A stretch of 64,000 bases of DNA, taken from NCBI RefSeq assembly GCF_022539665.2, contig NC_081335.1:7316001-7380000 (forward strand), given 5' to 3'. The translations under genes were made by a program, and so were the position numbers. How positions within the stretch are numbered: position 1 is the first letter of the stretch; the number at the start of each line of letters is the position of its first letter. Under the pieces are notes generated by a model. It was not told the origin of the DNA. It saw only the letters and a program-made list of their open reading frames with translations, and did not search any database. This document shows, in pieces, positions 35,171 through 46,013 of the stretch. The stretch is from Daphnia carinata. Its lineage: Eukaryota; Arthropoda; Branchiopoda; Diplostraca; Daphniidae.

Positions 35171-35412
35171 TTATGTACTCCAAGTCCTTTTAGCAGAGGA
35201 ACGCATATCACGAGATTGTGACGGTTGCATCTTTGCTTTTACTTGGTGGTGTAAACAGTTGCCAATAGGATAGAACCAAATGCAAGGGGCTCGTCTCTTA
35301 CAACAGGAGTGTTCTTCGTTATGAAAAGGACGCATAGTTGTCTCATTAGGAAGTTCGGCTGTGTAACGAGGGTTGCACTTTGGCAAACCCTCAACAAGCA
35401 ATGTTCTTTTCG
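35171..35412 (-). CDS. Possible orphan exon, Cys-containing (block A)
   Basis: After a good minus-strand acceptor (TATTGTTTCAG at about 35413) an open frame runs RPTKRTLLVEGLPKCNPRY and then five further Cys in the pattern CC-x4-C-x7-C (HSCCKRRAPCIWFYPIGNC). It ends at a stop at 35171. The composition looks like the end of a secreted or cysteine-containing protein, but I do not recognise it and found no partner exon. Copies at 49287 and 61470 are identical in this part. Confidence 0.25.
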
Positions 35413-35637
35413 TAGGCCTCTGAAACAATACGTTTGTTTTCAAACGTTTTTCTCTTCATATAGATATCATACAATTTCAATGTAAATACTGTTCATTTTG
35501 AAAGGTTCGACAAAAGAATTGCGTTTGCTGGTGCAAGCGTTAATACATTAGAGCGTGGATGCTTTCGATCTTCATCTGAGCTCTGGCATTCCAACACTAA
35601 TTGTAATCGATAGTTTTCCGGCAATCAGAGTACATTT

Positions 35638-35776
35638 CACTGTTCTTTTATCCATGTTTGTCTACCACCATCCGCTAGCGCCATTGTGAGTTCGCGCCAA
35701 AGAACCTCACCCGTCCTCTTTATTTGGCTAGGCTGGTATGGTATGGTGGTCGACATAGCACAATAAAAGAACAGTG
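35638..35776. repeat. 139-bp element with 14-bp perfect inverted ends
   Basis: CACTGTTCTTTTAT at 35638-35651 and its exact reverse complement at 35763-35776. No clear target duplication is seen. MITE-like; also carried along in the other two blocks (about 49754 and 61937). Confidence 0.7.
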
Positions 35777-36212
35777 GAAAATAAACAATTGCGAAACACA
35801 CTTTCAACCACGAGGCCACGACCACAGCCTACAGAAAGCCCCTTTTTTCAGTTAACATCATCTTTCTTTCGCGTCCATTACGTATACTGCTAACATGGCC
35901 GAAAGAATTTTACCAGTATATATGTTATTTGTTAGGGTGGCATTGATTGACCCTTGTGTTGTAATGATTTCCTCAAGTACTTGATTCTTGACGAATGAAG
36001 AGTGCCAGCAAACTTTGATCTTTGGGTTTTTGTTCTGATCAGGAAAAGTTTCCTGTTTCACATTCGATGAACTGTATCGATGACCTTTGTTTCAATGGGG
36101 CAAACGAATCTGAGCAACGCCAATCTAGAAACGAGTCCGATGGAAAATTCTGTTTGCAGTGTTTGTCTGACTCTTCCCTACTAGACGATAACACAGACAT
36201 TCACGAGTTACT

Positions 36213-38716
36213 ATGGCACGGTTGAGCGTGTTAATTCTCGTGCTCTTCCTTACCATTCGCTGCAAAGCAGAAGGTATTTGCAAAACTTTTACTATTCTTA
36301 CCTTTTATTATCATTGATTAATGGCATTTAATAATTCATGTATCACAGGTTTGTTTGAAGATGGGCAAGAATATCAGTACAGTTACCAGGCGTACACCAT
36401 GACGGGTGTTCGTGAGCCGACATTGTTCAGCTCTTCTTTTGGGATTCGTGGCAACCTCATCATCCAAAAACAACCGGGAATAGCTACTCTAAAAGTAAGG
36501 CAAACAATAAAATTTAGTTTACCAATCCTAGTAATAAATTTTCGAATAATAGCTATCGGATCTGACCTTGGGAATACACAATGGACCCGAGACGCCGTTC
36601 AACACCATCAAGTTTCTGAAGAAGCTCGATCTCGCATCATTAGAAAAACCGCTTAAACTCACCTTATTAAATGGAAAAGTAATAAAACAATTTGTTATTT
36701 TCGGTTTAATAACGTAATTCAAAACTAAGGACAGGATAACGATAAATTAAAATTTGTCAAGGTTTATTCATTTGCAATTTTGTCTTGTTTGATCAGATTA
36801 CCGGATTTTATACCGATTCGTGGGATGCCGAATGGTCGGTGAACTTCAAGAAAGCCTTGGCAACTAACCTGCAGATGGATTTCTACATCGGAGATATCGG
36901 TAAAGAAGAAACAGCATACATGCGCGTTGTTGAGGTTAAGTGGACTATAGTGCAAATATCATGATATCAATCGTAACCAACCTTTATCGGATTTGCAGGA
37001 CACTATTAGTGGTACATGTAATACAAGTTATTCTTTTAGTGATGATGGAAAAGGTCGCTTCCTGCTTTTCAAGCAACGCACACAGAGAGAATGTACCAAT
37101 ATCCCAAGTATGGGATTCAATACTGTTGAAACCACTACTTGCGGCGGAACTGCGCAGAACGACCTTTTAGCCACGACCCAAAGTTACTACAAGCTCAGTC
37201 GTGGAACGGCCAGTGAATACGGTTAAAGCTGAATCAATCTCGTCATTGGGCCATCAGGCTCTTCAGCTGTACCCTCCAACGGGAACGCCCTTCAACAATA
37301 GGGCTAAGTATTACACCATTTATCCACGTTGTTGTAACCAATAGTCTAACATAATCATTGTTTTAAAAATGAAATGCAGCACTACCTTGCTGCTTAAATC
37401 GTTGAGCCCTCTCACTAAACCCATTGTCGCTCCCGGTCTGACCAAGCACTACGCCAATCTTCGCTACACCTTCAGGAATCCAATTCCAACAGCTGATGGT
37501 ATTGATTTGACTCGCGAACAAGATTATTTCCATCCGGAGGAGCCCCAATCACAACTCGTTCTTCGTAGCAAAGTAAAGGAACTTTAAATATTATCGATAA
37601 ATATGTAAATACAAAATGCATTTGGTTTAAATATAGGCTGTTCCGATGCTCACGAAGCTAAATAGTGTCATTGGATGGTCACCTCTCAATGAAGAAGTTT
37701 TGACGGATTCCTCTACCTCGGATTGCATTCAATTAATGTCCGCCATGAGCTTGGAAAGCTTAGTGGCTGTATGGAAATGCATCGAAAAAGACGATGAGCT
37801 CAAGTATAAAACTATTACCACATACTAATTTAAATTTGCTGATTGTGTAATTATCTAGGAACTTGTACGTTGAAATTCTTCCTTTGACGGGTACAAATCC
37901 TGCAGCTTTGATGATCAAAGGATTGATCCTCGGGGATAAATATCCGACATCGAAGCTCAACGTACAGTAGCACTCATACCTTACTACCTGCGTATGCCAT
38001 CTGAGAAGCTCCTAGCCAACTGGGAGGATCTCCTCAAGAGCAGCTCTAGTATCAAGCCAAAGTAAAAGAAATTGATTTAAATTATACACTGTGGCTCTCA
38101 CCTGTCAATTGAATTTTTAAATAGGGAACTAAGAGGTGCAATTACTTTGGCTTTTGGTCATCTCATTGGTGTTACTTGCAGCGGAAACACACAACGTCCT
38201 TGCAAGGCAGATACCATCAACAAATATGCTCGCATACTTTACGACGCCTTTAAGGCCGCAAAGACCCATCGGGAAATGACGGTGTCGCTGATTGCACTTC
38301 GTAACAGCAAATTGATACCGGCTATCGAGCGTCTTGTTCCTCATACAAAAAGCGGTTCTGCATCAAGGACCATTGGTCCTCATGTGATCATTTCCATCCA
38401 GTTATTGGCCGCTTCTAATCGTGAAAAATTCTTGTCAGCTATAATGCCCATCATTCATAACACGACAGAAACTACAGAGATTCGAGTTGCTGCCATTTCG
38501 ACCCTGTTTCGCGCCAAGCCCAACTTGATAGAATTGCAAGAACTGATTGGTATTATTGAAGACGAAACCAACAAGGAAGTCCTCAATTTCATTCTGACTA
38601 CCTTCCGTGTAAGCAATTTATTTGCGATGCAAATTTAATATTTTAATATTAGACGTTTGTATTAATCCATTAGAGTTACACCGGTTGCAAGAATAGTTGC
38701 TTGAAGCGCAACGAAT
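36213..38716 (+). pseudogene. Vitellogenin N-terminal region (block A)
   Basis: Exons 36213-36273, 36349-36494, 36553-36678, 36797-36934, 36999-37307, 37380-37572, 37637-37803, 37859-38061, 38125-38608 and 38674 to about 38716. The first encodes a signal peptide (MARLSVLILVLFLTIRCKA). Next comes GLFEDGQEYQYSYQAYTM, the start of the lipoprotein N-terminal (vitellogenin-N/LLT) domain, then IGDIGKEETAYMRVVE, NLYVEILPLTGTNPAALMI and GAITLAFGHLIGVTCSGN. Vitellogenin is the secreted yolk lipid-carrier precursor, about 2,000 aa in crustaceans; only some 600 remain. Lesions: the fifth exon is out of phase (stop at 37224, shared by all copies), and a missing A near 37938 shifts exon eight. The last exon breaks off and is fused to SLC26 sequence at about 38717-38730. 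Confidence 0.85.
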
Positions 38717-38725
38717 GAGAATGAG

Positions 38726-39344
38726 CCCGGACGCCTTTCGGCGGACTCTACACTGGTAACTGAAACTTGACCTCGTTATTTGAGGGTATTTATTTTAAAG
38801 AAAAATCTGTTCGAATTTATTCAGGTGCTCTTGTTCTTCTGGCCATTACGGTTTTGACGCCTTATTTTTTCTACATTCCAAAAAGCTGCTTGGCAGCCGT
38901 CATCATTTCCGCTGTTATTTTCATGGTGGAAGTCAGCTTAGTCAAGATGGTTTGGAAATCAAAAAGTTAGTGAAACGATTTATTTTTTACTACGATCGAA
39001 ATCCCCCACACGTTGGACTAATTTCAACTGGTTGAAACGCAGCAATTGATTTAGTGCCTTTTGGCTTTACGTTCGTCTTTTGCGTCTTTGTCGGTCTGTC
39101 GCAAGGCATTTTGATTGGCACGGCTATCAATCTTGGCATGCTCTTATACAGCACGGCTCGTCCACGGATTAAAATCCATAAAATCAAGGTAAAAAAAAGA
39201 TTCATACTGGTGGAATGAAGAATTCAAATGTTTTCTTATCTGTCTGTAAATATTTTGTTTAAAAAAAAAAAAAAAAAAAACCCAATGACCGAGTATATTC
39301 TTATCATACCGCATCGCAGTTTAGTGTTCACTGCCATGGAATAG
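38726..39344 (+). pseudogene. SLC26 fragment (block A, second) ending in a STAS start
   Basis: Starts in mid-exon with RTPFGGLYTG (to 38755), fused to the vitellogenin fragment. Exons 38825-38965 (seven-T run intact, open) and 39043-39188 (open, ends RPRIKIHKIK) follow. A STAS-entry exon from about 39294 (YILIIPHRSLVFTAME) is stopped by TAG at 39342-39344; the same TAG exists in block B. Compared with the first fragment of this block the exons are in better reading condition. Confidence 0.8.
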
Positions 39345-39347
39345 TTC

Positions 39348-39641
39348 ATGTACAGCGTACGAAAAGCTTTGGCTAAGGCTTGGCTTGAGATTGGGGCTGG
39401 GGATGAGAATATGGATGAGAAGGAGGAGATTGAAGCTATGTATGAGGCTTGGATTGAGATTGTGGTTAAGCCTAGATGCGAGCAAATAAGACTAACTAAC
39501 GATACTAATTTGCCTAAGACTACAGCAACGGTTGTTTCAGAGACACATCTCAATCCTGGACCGTCCCAACTAGTTGCTAAACGCAAGCGGGAGGAAGATG
39601 CTCCAGCGACCCTTCCTGACGGGAAACGTTCAAGAAAATGA
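39348..39641 (+). CDS. 97-aa cassette-type protein fused in frame to an SLC26 exon
   Basis: The ATG at 39348 lies in the SLC26 STAS exon, two codons after its TAG. The first residues MYSVRKA are SLC26 sequence in the SLC26 frame. At about 39369 the sequence switches to a cassette-like frame (LAKAWLEIGAGDENMDEKEE) that ends with SETHLNPGPSQLVAKRKREE and DAPATLPDGKRSRK, the family module. No monomer or hairpin leader is present upstream. The shared GT-rich 3' region and a G-rich tract follow to about 39870. Function unknown; a recombinant or a retroposed 5'-truncated cassette. Confidence 0.55.
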   Translation: MYSVRKALAKAWLEIGAGDENMDEKEEIEAMYEAWIEIVVKPRCEQIRLTNDTNLPKTTATVVSETHLNPGPSQLVAKRKREEDAPATLPDGKRSRK

Positions 39642-39921
39642 AGTTCCCCTTTGATTACCCTAAATTAGTAAAAGCGTGTATTGGCAAAATTGTGTGAATG
39701 TGTGTGTGCAAATGAGTGTATCATTGGTATGAATAATCTTTTCAAAATTCTTGTTGTGAATGTTGTTTGTGTTTGAATGTTGTTTGTATATATCACAGTT
39801 TGGTTCTAGTTTCAAAATGCACTGCTTTAAACCTCCTAACAAAATTGTCTTGTCTTTTTCTGTGGGGGTGGGGGGCGAAGAGTGGTTAGAAAGCAGTTGC
39901 AGGCTGTTACTATTTCAAACA
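39642..39921 (+). other. Cassette-type 3' region of the 97-aa gene
   Basis: GT-rich repeats, TTTGGTTCTAGTTTC, TTGTCTTG and a G-rich tract (GGGGGTGGGGGGCG at about 39865) reproduce the shared 3' signature and end the block. Confidence 0.6.
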
Positions 39922-40156
39922 GAAAAGTATGGTCCAATACTAGACGAAGAATTTGCAGTGAATAAAGGTCGAGTCAAGGCAATTGCCTTTAAAATCAAAC
40001 AGGCTAAGAGAACTTGTGTGCATATTGACTAGAGGTATTTAATGTCCTAATATTGCCAAATAGACTACAAAGAGAATCGATGCAGATGATGAATCTGTTG
40101 ATGACAACCTGTCAGCAAGGATTTTGAAACAAGTTCAGAGACAAATGCAAAATGTA
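39922..40156 (+). pseudogene. BYSL: Putative bystin N-terminal fragment
   Basis: After an acceptor-like CAAACAG the frame reads KYGPILDEEFAVNKGRVK. Beyond an apparent intron (acceptor about 40064) a second piece reads TTKRIDADDESVDDNLSARI followed by LKQVQRQMQN. The GRVK and DESVD-x-x-LS-x-RIL-x-x-x patterns resemble the N-terminal region of bystin, whose C-terminal exons occur twice elsewhere in this window. It is short, so the assignment is tentative. Confidence 0.4.
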
Positions 40157-40565
40157 TATTGGGCATTGACATTTTGCTTGTCAGCTGTTATTACTTGCTT
40201 ACTCTGACGATCACAGCAAGCACGTACTGGCCGGACAAACCGATTCAAAGTGTTCAATATTTTGTATCATCCTGCATATTGTACAATGCATTACAATCGC
40301 CATCAGTAGCGTAGCTGAACGAACGAAAGAAAATTGCCATCGCCTGTGCGATAGAGTGACAACAGAAATAAGCTCTGATGGGAAATTTACGTCAAGATAA
40401 ATGTAAGAGGTTGGCTACTGGCCTAGCCCTCTAACAAACATTGGCAAAAAGAAAACATGCTAGATTGTAAGCAACAAATTTAGCTGTGGGTGACACATTC
40501 ATCTGCAGTCAACCACTGACTAAATCGAACCACTCATTCTGCATTTAGTTTGCACTTCCCGCACT
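40157..40565. other. Spacer
   Basis: No gene or repeat recognised. Confidence 0.4.
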
Positions 40566-41519
40566 TCATTGATTGAGTCCGAATGGTTCCGAATCCTGGA
40601 ACGGATAGCGGCCGACGAGCAGCGTGTAGAGGATGATGCCCAGAGACCAAAGATCAGCTGCACGGCCAGAGTAGCGGGCGCCGCGACTCAACAACACTTC
40701 CGGTGTCACGTAAGCCGGATATCCGTGCTTCCGCCAAACGCCGTCGTCCGAATCCGATCGTTCCAGCACAATCGCTTCTTCCAGCGACTCCAATCTTAAC
40801 TTGGACCTTTTTATAAAATCGAAATCAAAATTAGCTTCTCGAAATTTCACAACTGTTTTTTTTTTTTTTTTTAAGAATTACCTTTGTGGATCGGCAAATA
40901 CGAAACGTCTGAGCTTTAAATCGGTTAGCACGACTCCGTGTTTATGACAATCAAACACTGCCTGTGCGGCTTGGCGAAATAGATTTCTCGCTTCGTTCTC
41001 TTTCAATCTGCGCTTCGATCTCAAGTACGAATGTAAATCGCCGTACGAGGCTGGCGAGAGGAGATAGAGCTTTGGCGTGTGCGCATCTCCTTCGGCATGG
41101 ATGACGTGACAGACGGGCGTCACAACAACGGAATCCCTCAAGCGGTGATCAGCCTCTAGCAACGTGGCCGTCGTAGGCGATGTCGAGCATTCGCGGCAAA
41201 AGTAGGTCTCTTCTGTGACCGTGTCGATGCAGCGACGCAGTGGTTGACTTTGAGGAGACACGGCACCTTCGATTCATTCCAGCAGTAAATAACGTTCGTT
41301 TAACAGAAGGATTTCAGCGGGGGAGACTTCGGGGGCCGCGGCTGGGATTTTGGACAAGAACGTCGGCGGCGAGAGGGGCGTCGGTGGGATGGCTTCAATC
41401 ACATTTCCATTTGTGGTGTCAGCCGATACGTCGTCTGATTTTTGAATGGCCGTTTGTAATGGTTTCCTTTGGGCCAGCTCGATATTGAGGGGGGGCAGAG
41501 TCAGTCGAGCCACCTGCAT
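40566..41519 (-). pseudogene. TRIB: Tribbles-like pseudokinase, truncated and interrupted
   Basis: Minus-strand exons from about 41519 (MQVARLTLPPLNIELAQRK) to 40882 and 40806 to 40566. The sequence shows ILLLNERYLLLE, a glycine-poor N-lobe, then LYLLSPASYGDLHSYLRSKR and the catalytic-loop remnant GVVLTDLKLRRFVF. SLEEA replaces the DFG metal motif, and [11 protein letters not shown] and [19 protein letters not shown] follow. All are Tribbles traits; these proteins scaffold COP1 ubiquitin ligase. TGA at 41274-41276 interrupts the frame after YLLLE. The C-terminus ends early after FQDSEPFG, so the end of the C-lobe and the COP1-binding tail are missing. At its 5' end it abuts a tetraspanin fragment on the same strand. 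Confidence 0.8.
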
Positions 41520-41569
41520 GGTTGCTAATGGCAAATGAAACAACTCGGTCGTGGTGGATGTTGATGACG

Positions 41570-42005
41570 CGAGATTCTTTAACAGCGCCACAATAGCCCA
41601 GGAAACTGACGATGAAAATGAAAGCTCCAGCTGCAATCAACAAGTAGGCACTTTGAGTGATAACCGCTGGCTGTACCAAATTCTGTGCCAATACAAGAAA
41701 AATGTAAGTTTCGAAAGACAGATGGAGGTAGTTGTAATTGCTAGTGATGTCTGTTTTACCTGCACATTTTCAGCTTGAGTAAATTTGATCAGAGTGAGGA
41801 AAGAATTCTGGTCGGCGGCTAACCAGATCCCAATTCCTAAAACAGCGGCTCCAGCCCACTACATCCCATAAACAGTTGTATCCATTAGAATCTGGTAACC
41901 CAATCACGTCTCTAACGTTCCCATAAAGCCAATACTCACAAAAAGGGCAAAGTTGAACAGACACAGGACGTATTTCACCACGGTAGCTCCGCAATCGAGC
42001 GGCAT
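41570..42005 (-). pseudogene. Tetraspanin, first three exons only
   Basis: Minus-strand exons 42005-41940 (MPLDCGATVVKYVLCLFNFALF), 41858-41760 (WAGAAVLGIGIWLAADQNSF) and 41682 to about 41570 (ITQSAYLLIAAGAFIFIVSFLGYCGAVKES) splice in frame. Together they give TM1, the small loop and TM2 with the tetraspanin GYCGAVKES signature. The large extracellular loop with its CCG motif, TM3 and TM4 are missing. The sequence runs directly into the 5' part of the tribbles fragment at about 41570. No stop inside the retained exons. Confidence 0.8.
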
Positions 42006-42941
42006 TTTGTTTTGTTTTCTTGCTTAAAGTTTTTCTTCGTGATAAGTCAAGATGAATGCTTTCCAAACGATCTAAATACAGTTCTATATAATCATTTCTA
42101 TAACAAATATTTTCTCGTTTCACGTGTAAGAACACACAAACAAATGCCAAGGAGATGGTTAAATTTCTATGCACACAATTCAAAACCCAAAATATTATCG
42201 AAAACTTGGAAGTCGATGAAAAGGCATACAGCACAAGAAAACTGAAGTTGCCAAAGTACTAGCTGAGAATATCCTGTTTGTGTGCACACATCCACCTAAA
42301 ACGAGACTGTTGCTTCGAAAAAGGAAAATAAAATAAAAATAAAACGAAAATGCTGTAGGGTATAGGAGAACGCAAACGCCCCTTTTCCTATTTGCACGAC
42401 ACCTAGCGTTGCGGCCAATTTCATTATGCCGACAATTGTTTGACGAGTAGAAAGTCATTTACTCAAAGCCCAAATCAGGATCAAGTTTTGCTAACGCATC
42501 TAGTCAATGCTTTCTAAATTTTGAGATGAAAAACATCTTCATTATACTCGTCTTACGTTTTCATTTGCATAACGACTGATCTGGACCCAATGCAGAGGTC
42601 AAAACGATCACCACGCTACATCTTCGACCTTTTGACATTTACGTTTCATTTCTCACTTATTTATTCAGGATGTAGATTGCTCGCAAAAAAGATTCTGTCG
42701 ACGACGTCGATATGTAACCAGAATTCTAGAATATCAATTTGTCAAATAGGCGGGAAAAATAACGGTTTTTTTTCTAGCGGACGTTTGAAACAGCTTTTGC
42801 GCCATCTAACGGTTGGTTTAACAACGTGTATTCACGAACGTCGACCGTTGCAGTCGACGGTCCCCTCCAACAGTCTCCAACAATTCACGGTCTGGTAAAG
42901 AGTGATTTTTTTTTCGTGAAAGAGTGAATTTTTTTTTCGTC
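42006..42941. other. Intergenic: divergent 5' regions of tetraspanin and NDUFV1 fragments
   Basis: No coding region recognised; poly-T stretches at 42900-42940 lead to the NDUFV1 start. No repeat seen. Confidence 0.4.
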
Positions 42942-44955
42942 ATGGCTTTAACAAAGTTGAGCCTGTTTACGAGACTAAATCTAAGTAAGTTCTTCATGCC
43001 ATTAATGTCTCGATAATCTAAGATAATCGGTAACGCATTAAATTGTAATTTTGTCCTGAAGCTATGCATAACTACAGTACGTACAGTACCTTTACGTGAT
43101 CGATGTTTACCCGTAAATTACTTAATTTCAGGTGTGCAGTCATTGAGTGTTGTTTCAACTCGATACAATACTACCACTACTGCCCCTCCTGCTAAGGTAA
43201 AAAAAGAAACAACATTGATGCTAAAAATGTTATCCAAGTTTACCATTCACCATGACCTTTGCTTTTGTCAGAATGCAGACAAAATTTGGGCCACTTAAAG
43301 ATGAAGACTGTATCTTCACCAACCTTTATGGTTGCCATGATTGGAAATTGCAAGGAGCCCTGAAAAGAGGTGACTAGTACAAAATGAAAGGAATCTTATT
43401 GAAAGGAGTTGATTGGATTCTGAGTAAGCAAACTAAAGTTCTTGTTAGAAATTTTATAGAATGTGATAACATAAACTGGTGAATATGAACCCAGTAAGAG
43501 AATTTATGTTGTTAAGAGTTGGTTTCAGTTAATGGCAATGTAAACTAAAACAGATGAAGTGAAAAAATCTGGCCTACGTGGACGTGGAGGGGCTGGTTTT
43601 CCAAGCGGCATGAAATGGAGCTTCATGAATAAATCTTCAGATGGTCGACCGAAATACCTTGTTGTCAACGCTGATGAAGGCGAGCCAGGAACGTGCAAAG
43701 ATCGTGAGATTATGCGTCACGATCCTCACAAGCTTATCGAAGGATGCCTCATCGCCGGTCGGGCCATGGGAGCCCGCGCTGCCTACATTTACATTCGTGG
43801 CGAGTTTTACAATGAAGGAACTAATGTACAGGTCGCAATCCATGAGGCCTATAAGCAAGGATGAATTGGCAAAATATGATTTTGATGTCTTTGTTCATCG
43901 TGGTGCAGGTATGTTCCCAAAATAGCTACAGCAACGATAAGTTTTTAAATTGGTCTGTTACAGGTGCCTACATTTGCGGTGAGGAAACTGCGTTGATTGA
44001 ATCTTTGGAAGGCAAGCCACGTCTGAAGCCCCCTTTCCCAACCGATATTGGTCTTTTTGGTTGCCCCACTACCGTCGCCAACGTAGAAACGGTGGCGGTC
44101 GCCCCGGTACGCAGCTTGTCATAAATTCTTATAATTGCATATGAACTCATTCGGAAAACCTATTTAGATGATTTGTCGGCGTGGTGGAGATTGGTTCGTG
44201 GGTTTCGGTCGACCCAGAAATTCCGGTACGAAGCTTTTCAATATTTCGGGTCATGTCAACAACCCGTGCACCGTTGAAGAAGAAATGTCCATCCCACTGA
44301 GAGAGTTAATCGAGCGTCACGCTCGTGGAGTGGTTGGTGGATGGGACAATCTGTTAGCTGTTATCCCAGGAGGAAGCTCCACACCCATGATTCCTCGGAA
44401 GTATGTTGAACAAAAAGCCGCCGTTCGTCAGTCATAGTTCTACAAATATTTTCTTTAGAGTTTGCGATGATGTGTTGATGGATTTTGACGCCCTCGTAGC
44501 TGCGCAAACTGGTTTAGGCACAGCTGCCCTAATTGTGATGAACAAGCCGACTGACGTCATCCGAGCCATCGCTCGTCTTATTGAATTTTACAAGCACGAA
44601 TCTTGTGGCCAGTGCACACCTTGTCGCGAAGGTACCGGATGGATGAACAAAATCATGTATCGATTTGGTAAGAACGTGGCAAAATAATTATAAAATGTTA
44701 TCTATTTATTCGTTTTTTCTAATCGCTTTCTGTATCAATGGATTTCAATTTTTCGTAGTTGAGGGTAACGCCAAACCAGAAGAAATCGATATGCTATGGG
44801 AGCTAAGCAAGCAAATTGAAGGCCATACAATTTGTGCTTTGGGAGACGGTGCTGCTTGGCCCGTTCAAGGTCTCATCCGGCACTTCCGCCCCGAAAACGA
44901 AGCTCGAATGAAGAGTTTTGCCGAACGTCAGCAGTGTCAAAAGGTTGCTGCTTGA
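42942..44955 (+). pseudogene. NDUFV1: NDUFV1 (complex I 51-kDa subunit) pseudogene
   Basis: Nearly full-length exon order: 42942-42984, 43132-43196, 43287 to about 43422, 43554 to about 43912, 43964-44108, 44168-44402, 44459-44667 and 44759-44955. The NADH/FMN site [44 protein letters not shown] and the 4Fe-4S motif [12 protein letters not shown] are readable. Lesions: one extra base at the start of exon three, and TAG at 43375-43377 where a conserved Trp is expected (after RGD). A short deletion plus TGA near 43861 removes the KNACGSG segment. The intact protein oxidises NADH in mitochondrial complex I. Intron retention shows it arose by DNA duplication, not retroposition; a functional copy should exist elsewhere. 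Confidence 0.85.
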
Positions 44956-45794
44956 AAAATTGTAAAAAATAAATGGGAGAAAAGTAGAAGCTGTTTTAGA
45001 AACCATAGGTTCATATGAACCTAGTGAACGTCAGCCATGGTTCAACCACATAAGAATGTCTCGATTGAAAAAACTATCATCAATGTTAATGTCAATTTAG
45101 GACGGATACAATATAAGTAAAGGAACTACCTGATGCTTTGGTGCATTTTCTCATAGTCGGCTGAAATATATCATACTGGTTGATTATGTAGTGCATGAAT
45201 GAAGATCAAAGATTCTACCATGGCATAAAAGTTAAGAGATACTACGATTACTCCTATTTCGTCAAAGTGTCATTTTCAAGAAGAAAGTCGACAGAACTCC
45301 ACCACAATAGTCCGACTTAACAGGGAAGGAAACTTCGCCTTTGTCATCAGCATCGATCCCTGAATTATGAAACAAGACAAGAGAAGAAGGTTAAAAAAAT
45401 AATGATTAGAATATTACCCCTGAGCTACGAGGCTGTGTATTGGCAGTATAATGGTAACTGGGTGAAATTCCGGCCGACCCCGGTTAGCCACTGTGGTGCG
45501 TCGCAGTTTGTTGATGCCGTAAGGCCTGTTGGTGTTGCAATGCCTGTTGTTGCAGTGCGCGTTGTTCCAGTGCGTGTCGTTCCAGTGCGTGTTGTTCCAG
45601 TGCCTGTTTTTGCAGTGCCTATTTTTGCAGTGACTGTTGGTGTTGCATTGCCTGCTGTTGATGGCATGAAAAGAAAAAGAAAACAATAGCAGGCGAAAAC
45701 GTAGAACACAACACCGTTGGAAAGTGCCACCTGATGGCCAAAAACGGAAGTTCCCAAACTTTATCGTCAATGCACGACTGTTTTTCCTCTATTA
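44956..45794. other. Spacer with repeats before cassette 3
   Basis: 44977-45255 is a diverged copy of 30394-30680. 45360-45490 resembles 11150-11280. A degenerate 18-bp tandem repeat lies at 45535-45660 (listed separately). The last ~100 bp are a variant of the flank of the other cassettes. Confidence 0.5.
45535..45660 (+). repeat. Degenerate 18-bp tandem repeat
   Basis: About seven units of the type GTTGTTCCAGTGCGTGTC/TTTTTGCAGTGCCTGT. The plus-strand frame reads a Val-Pro-Val run; considered non-coding. Confidence 0.75.
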
Positions 45795-46013
45795 GGAGGA
45801 CCGAAGACGCCGAAATCCCGATATTTTACCTGGTGGTGATAACCGAAGATATTAAGCGGCGAAAAACGGGATTGCTGCCGCTCCAACGGGAAGTATTAGC
45901 CGTACATTTTAACTAGACTAAATTCCAATTAGCAATATTAAAAAACTTTTTTTTCTTTTTCCGTAGGTATGGGCCTAGGCCGCAGCATTAATGCTGCGGC
46001 AATGGGGCTAGTC
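45795..46013 (+). repeat. Cassette 3: single ~220-bp monomer
   Basis: Only one monomer (GGACCGAAGACGCC ... 22-bp palindrome), of the second type. Upstream flank is divergent from cassettes 1, 2 and 4 and lacks the TATATATAG sequence. Confidence 0.85.

Larger units (their letters stand above)
34961..36212. other. TDH-vitellogenin divergent intergenic region (block A)
   Basis: Head-to-head 5' regions of TDH (-) and vitellogenin (+). It contains a possible orphan exon (35171-35412, listed separately) and a 139-bp inverted-repeat element (35638-35776). A frame at 36022-36225 overlaps the vitellogenin start and is not supported. Confidence 0.5.

Noticed and set aside
36022-36225. 67-codon plus-strand ORF before vitellogenin
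   Set aside because: Overlaps the vitellogenin start codon in another frame, no splice support, no recognisable motif.
45425-45770. ORFs with Thr-Gly or Asn-His runs on the minus strand
   Set aside because: Product of the 18-bp tandem repeat, not of a gene.
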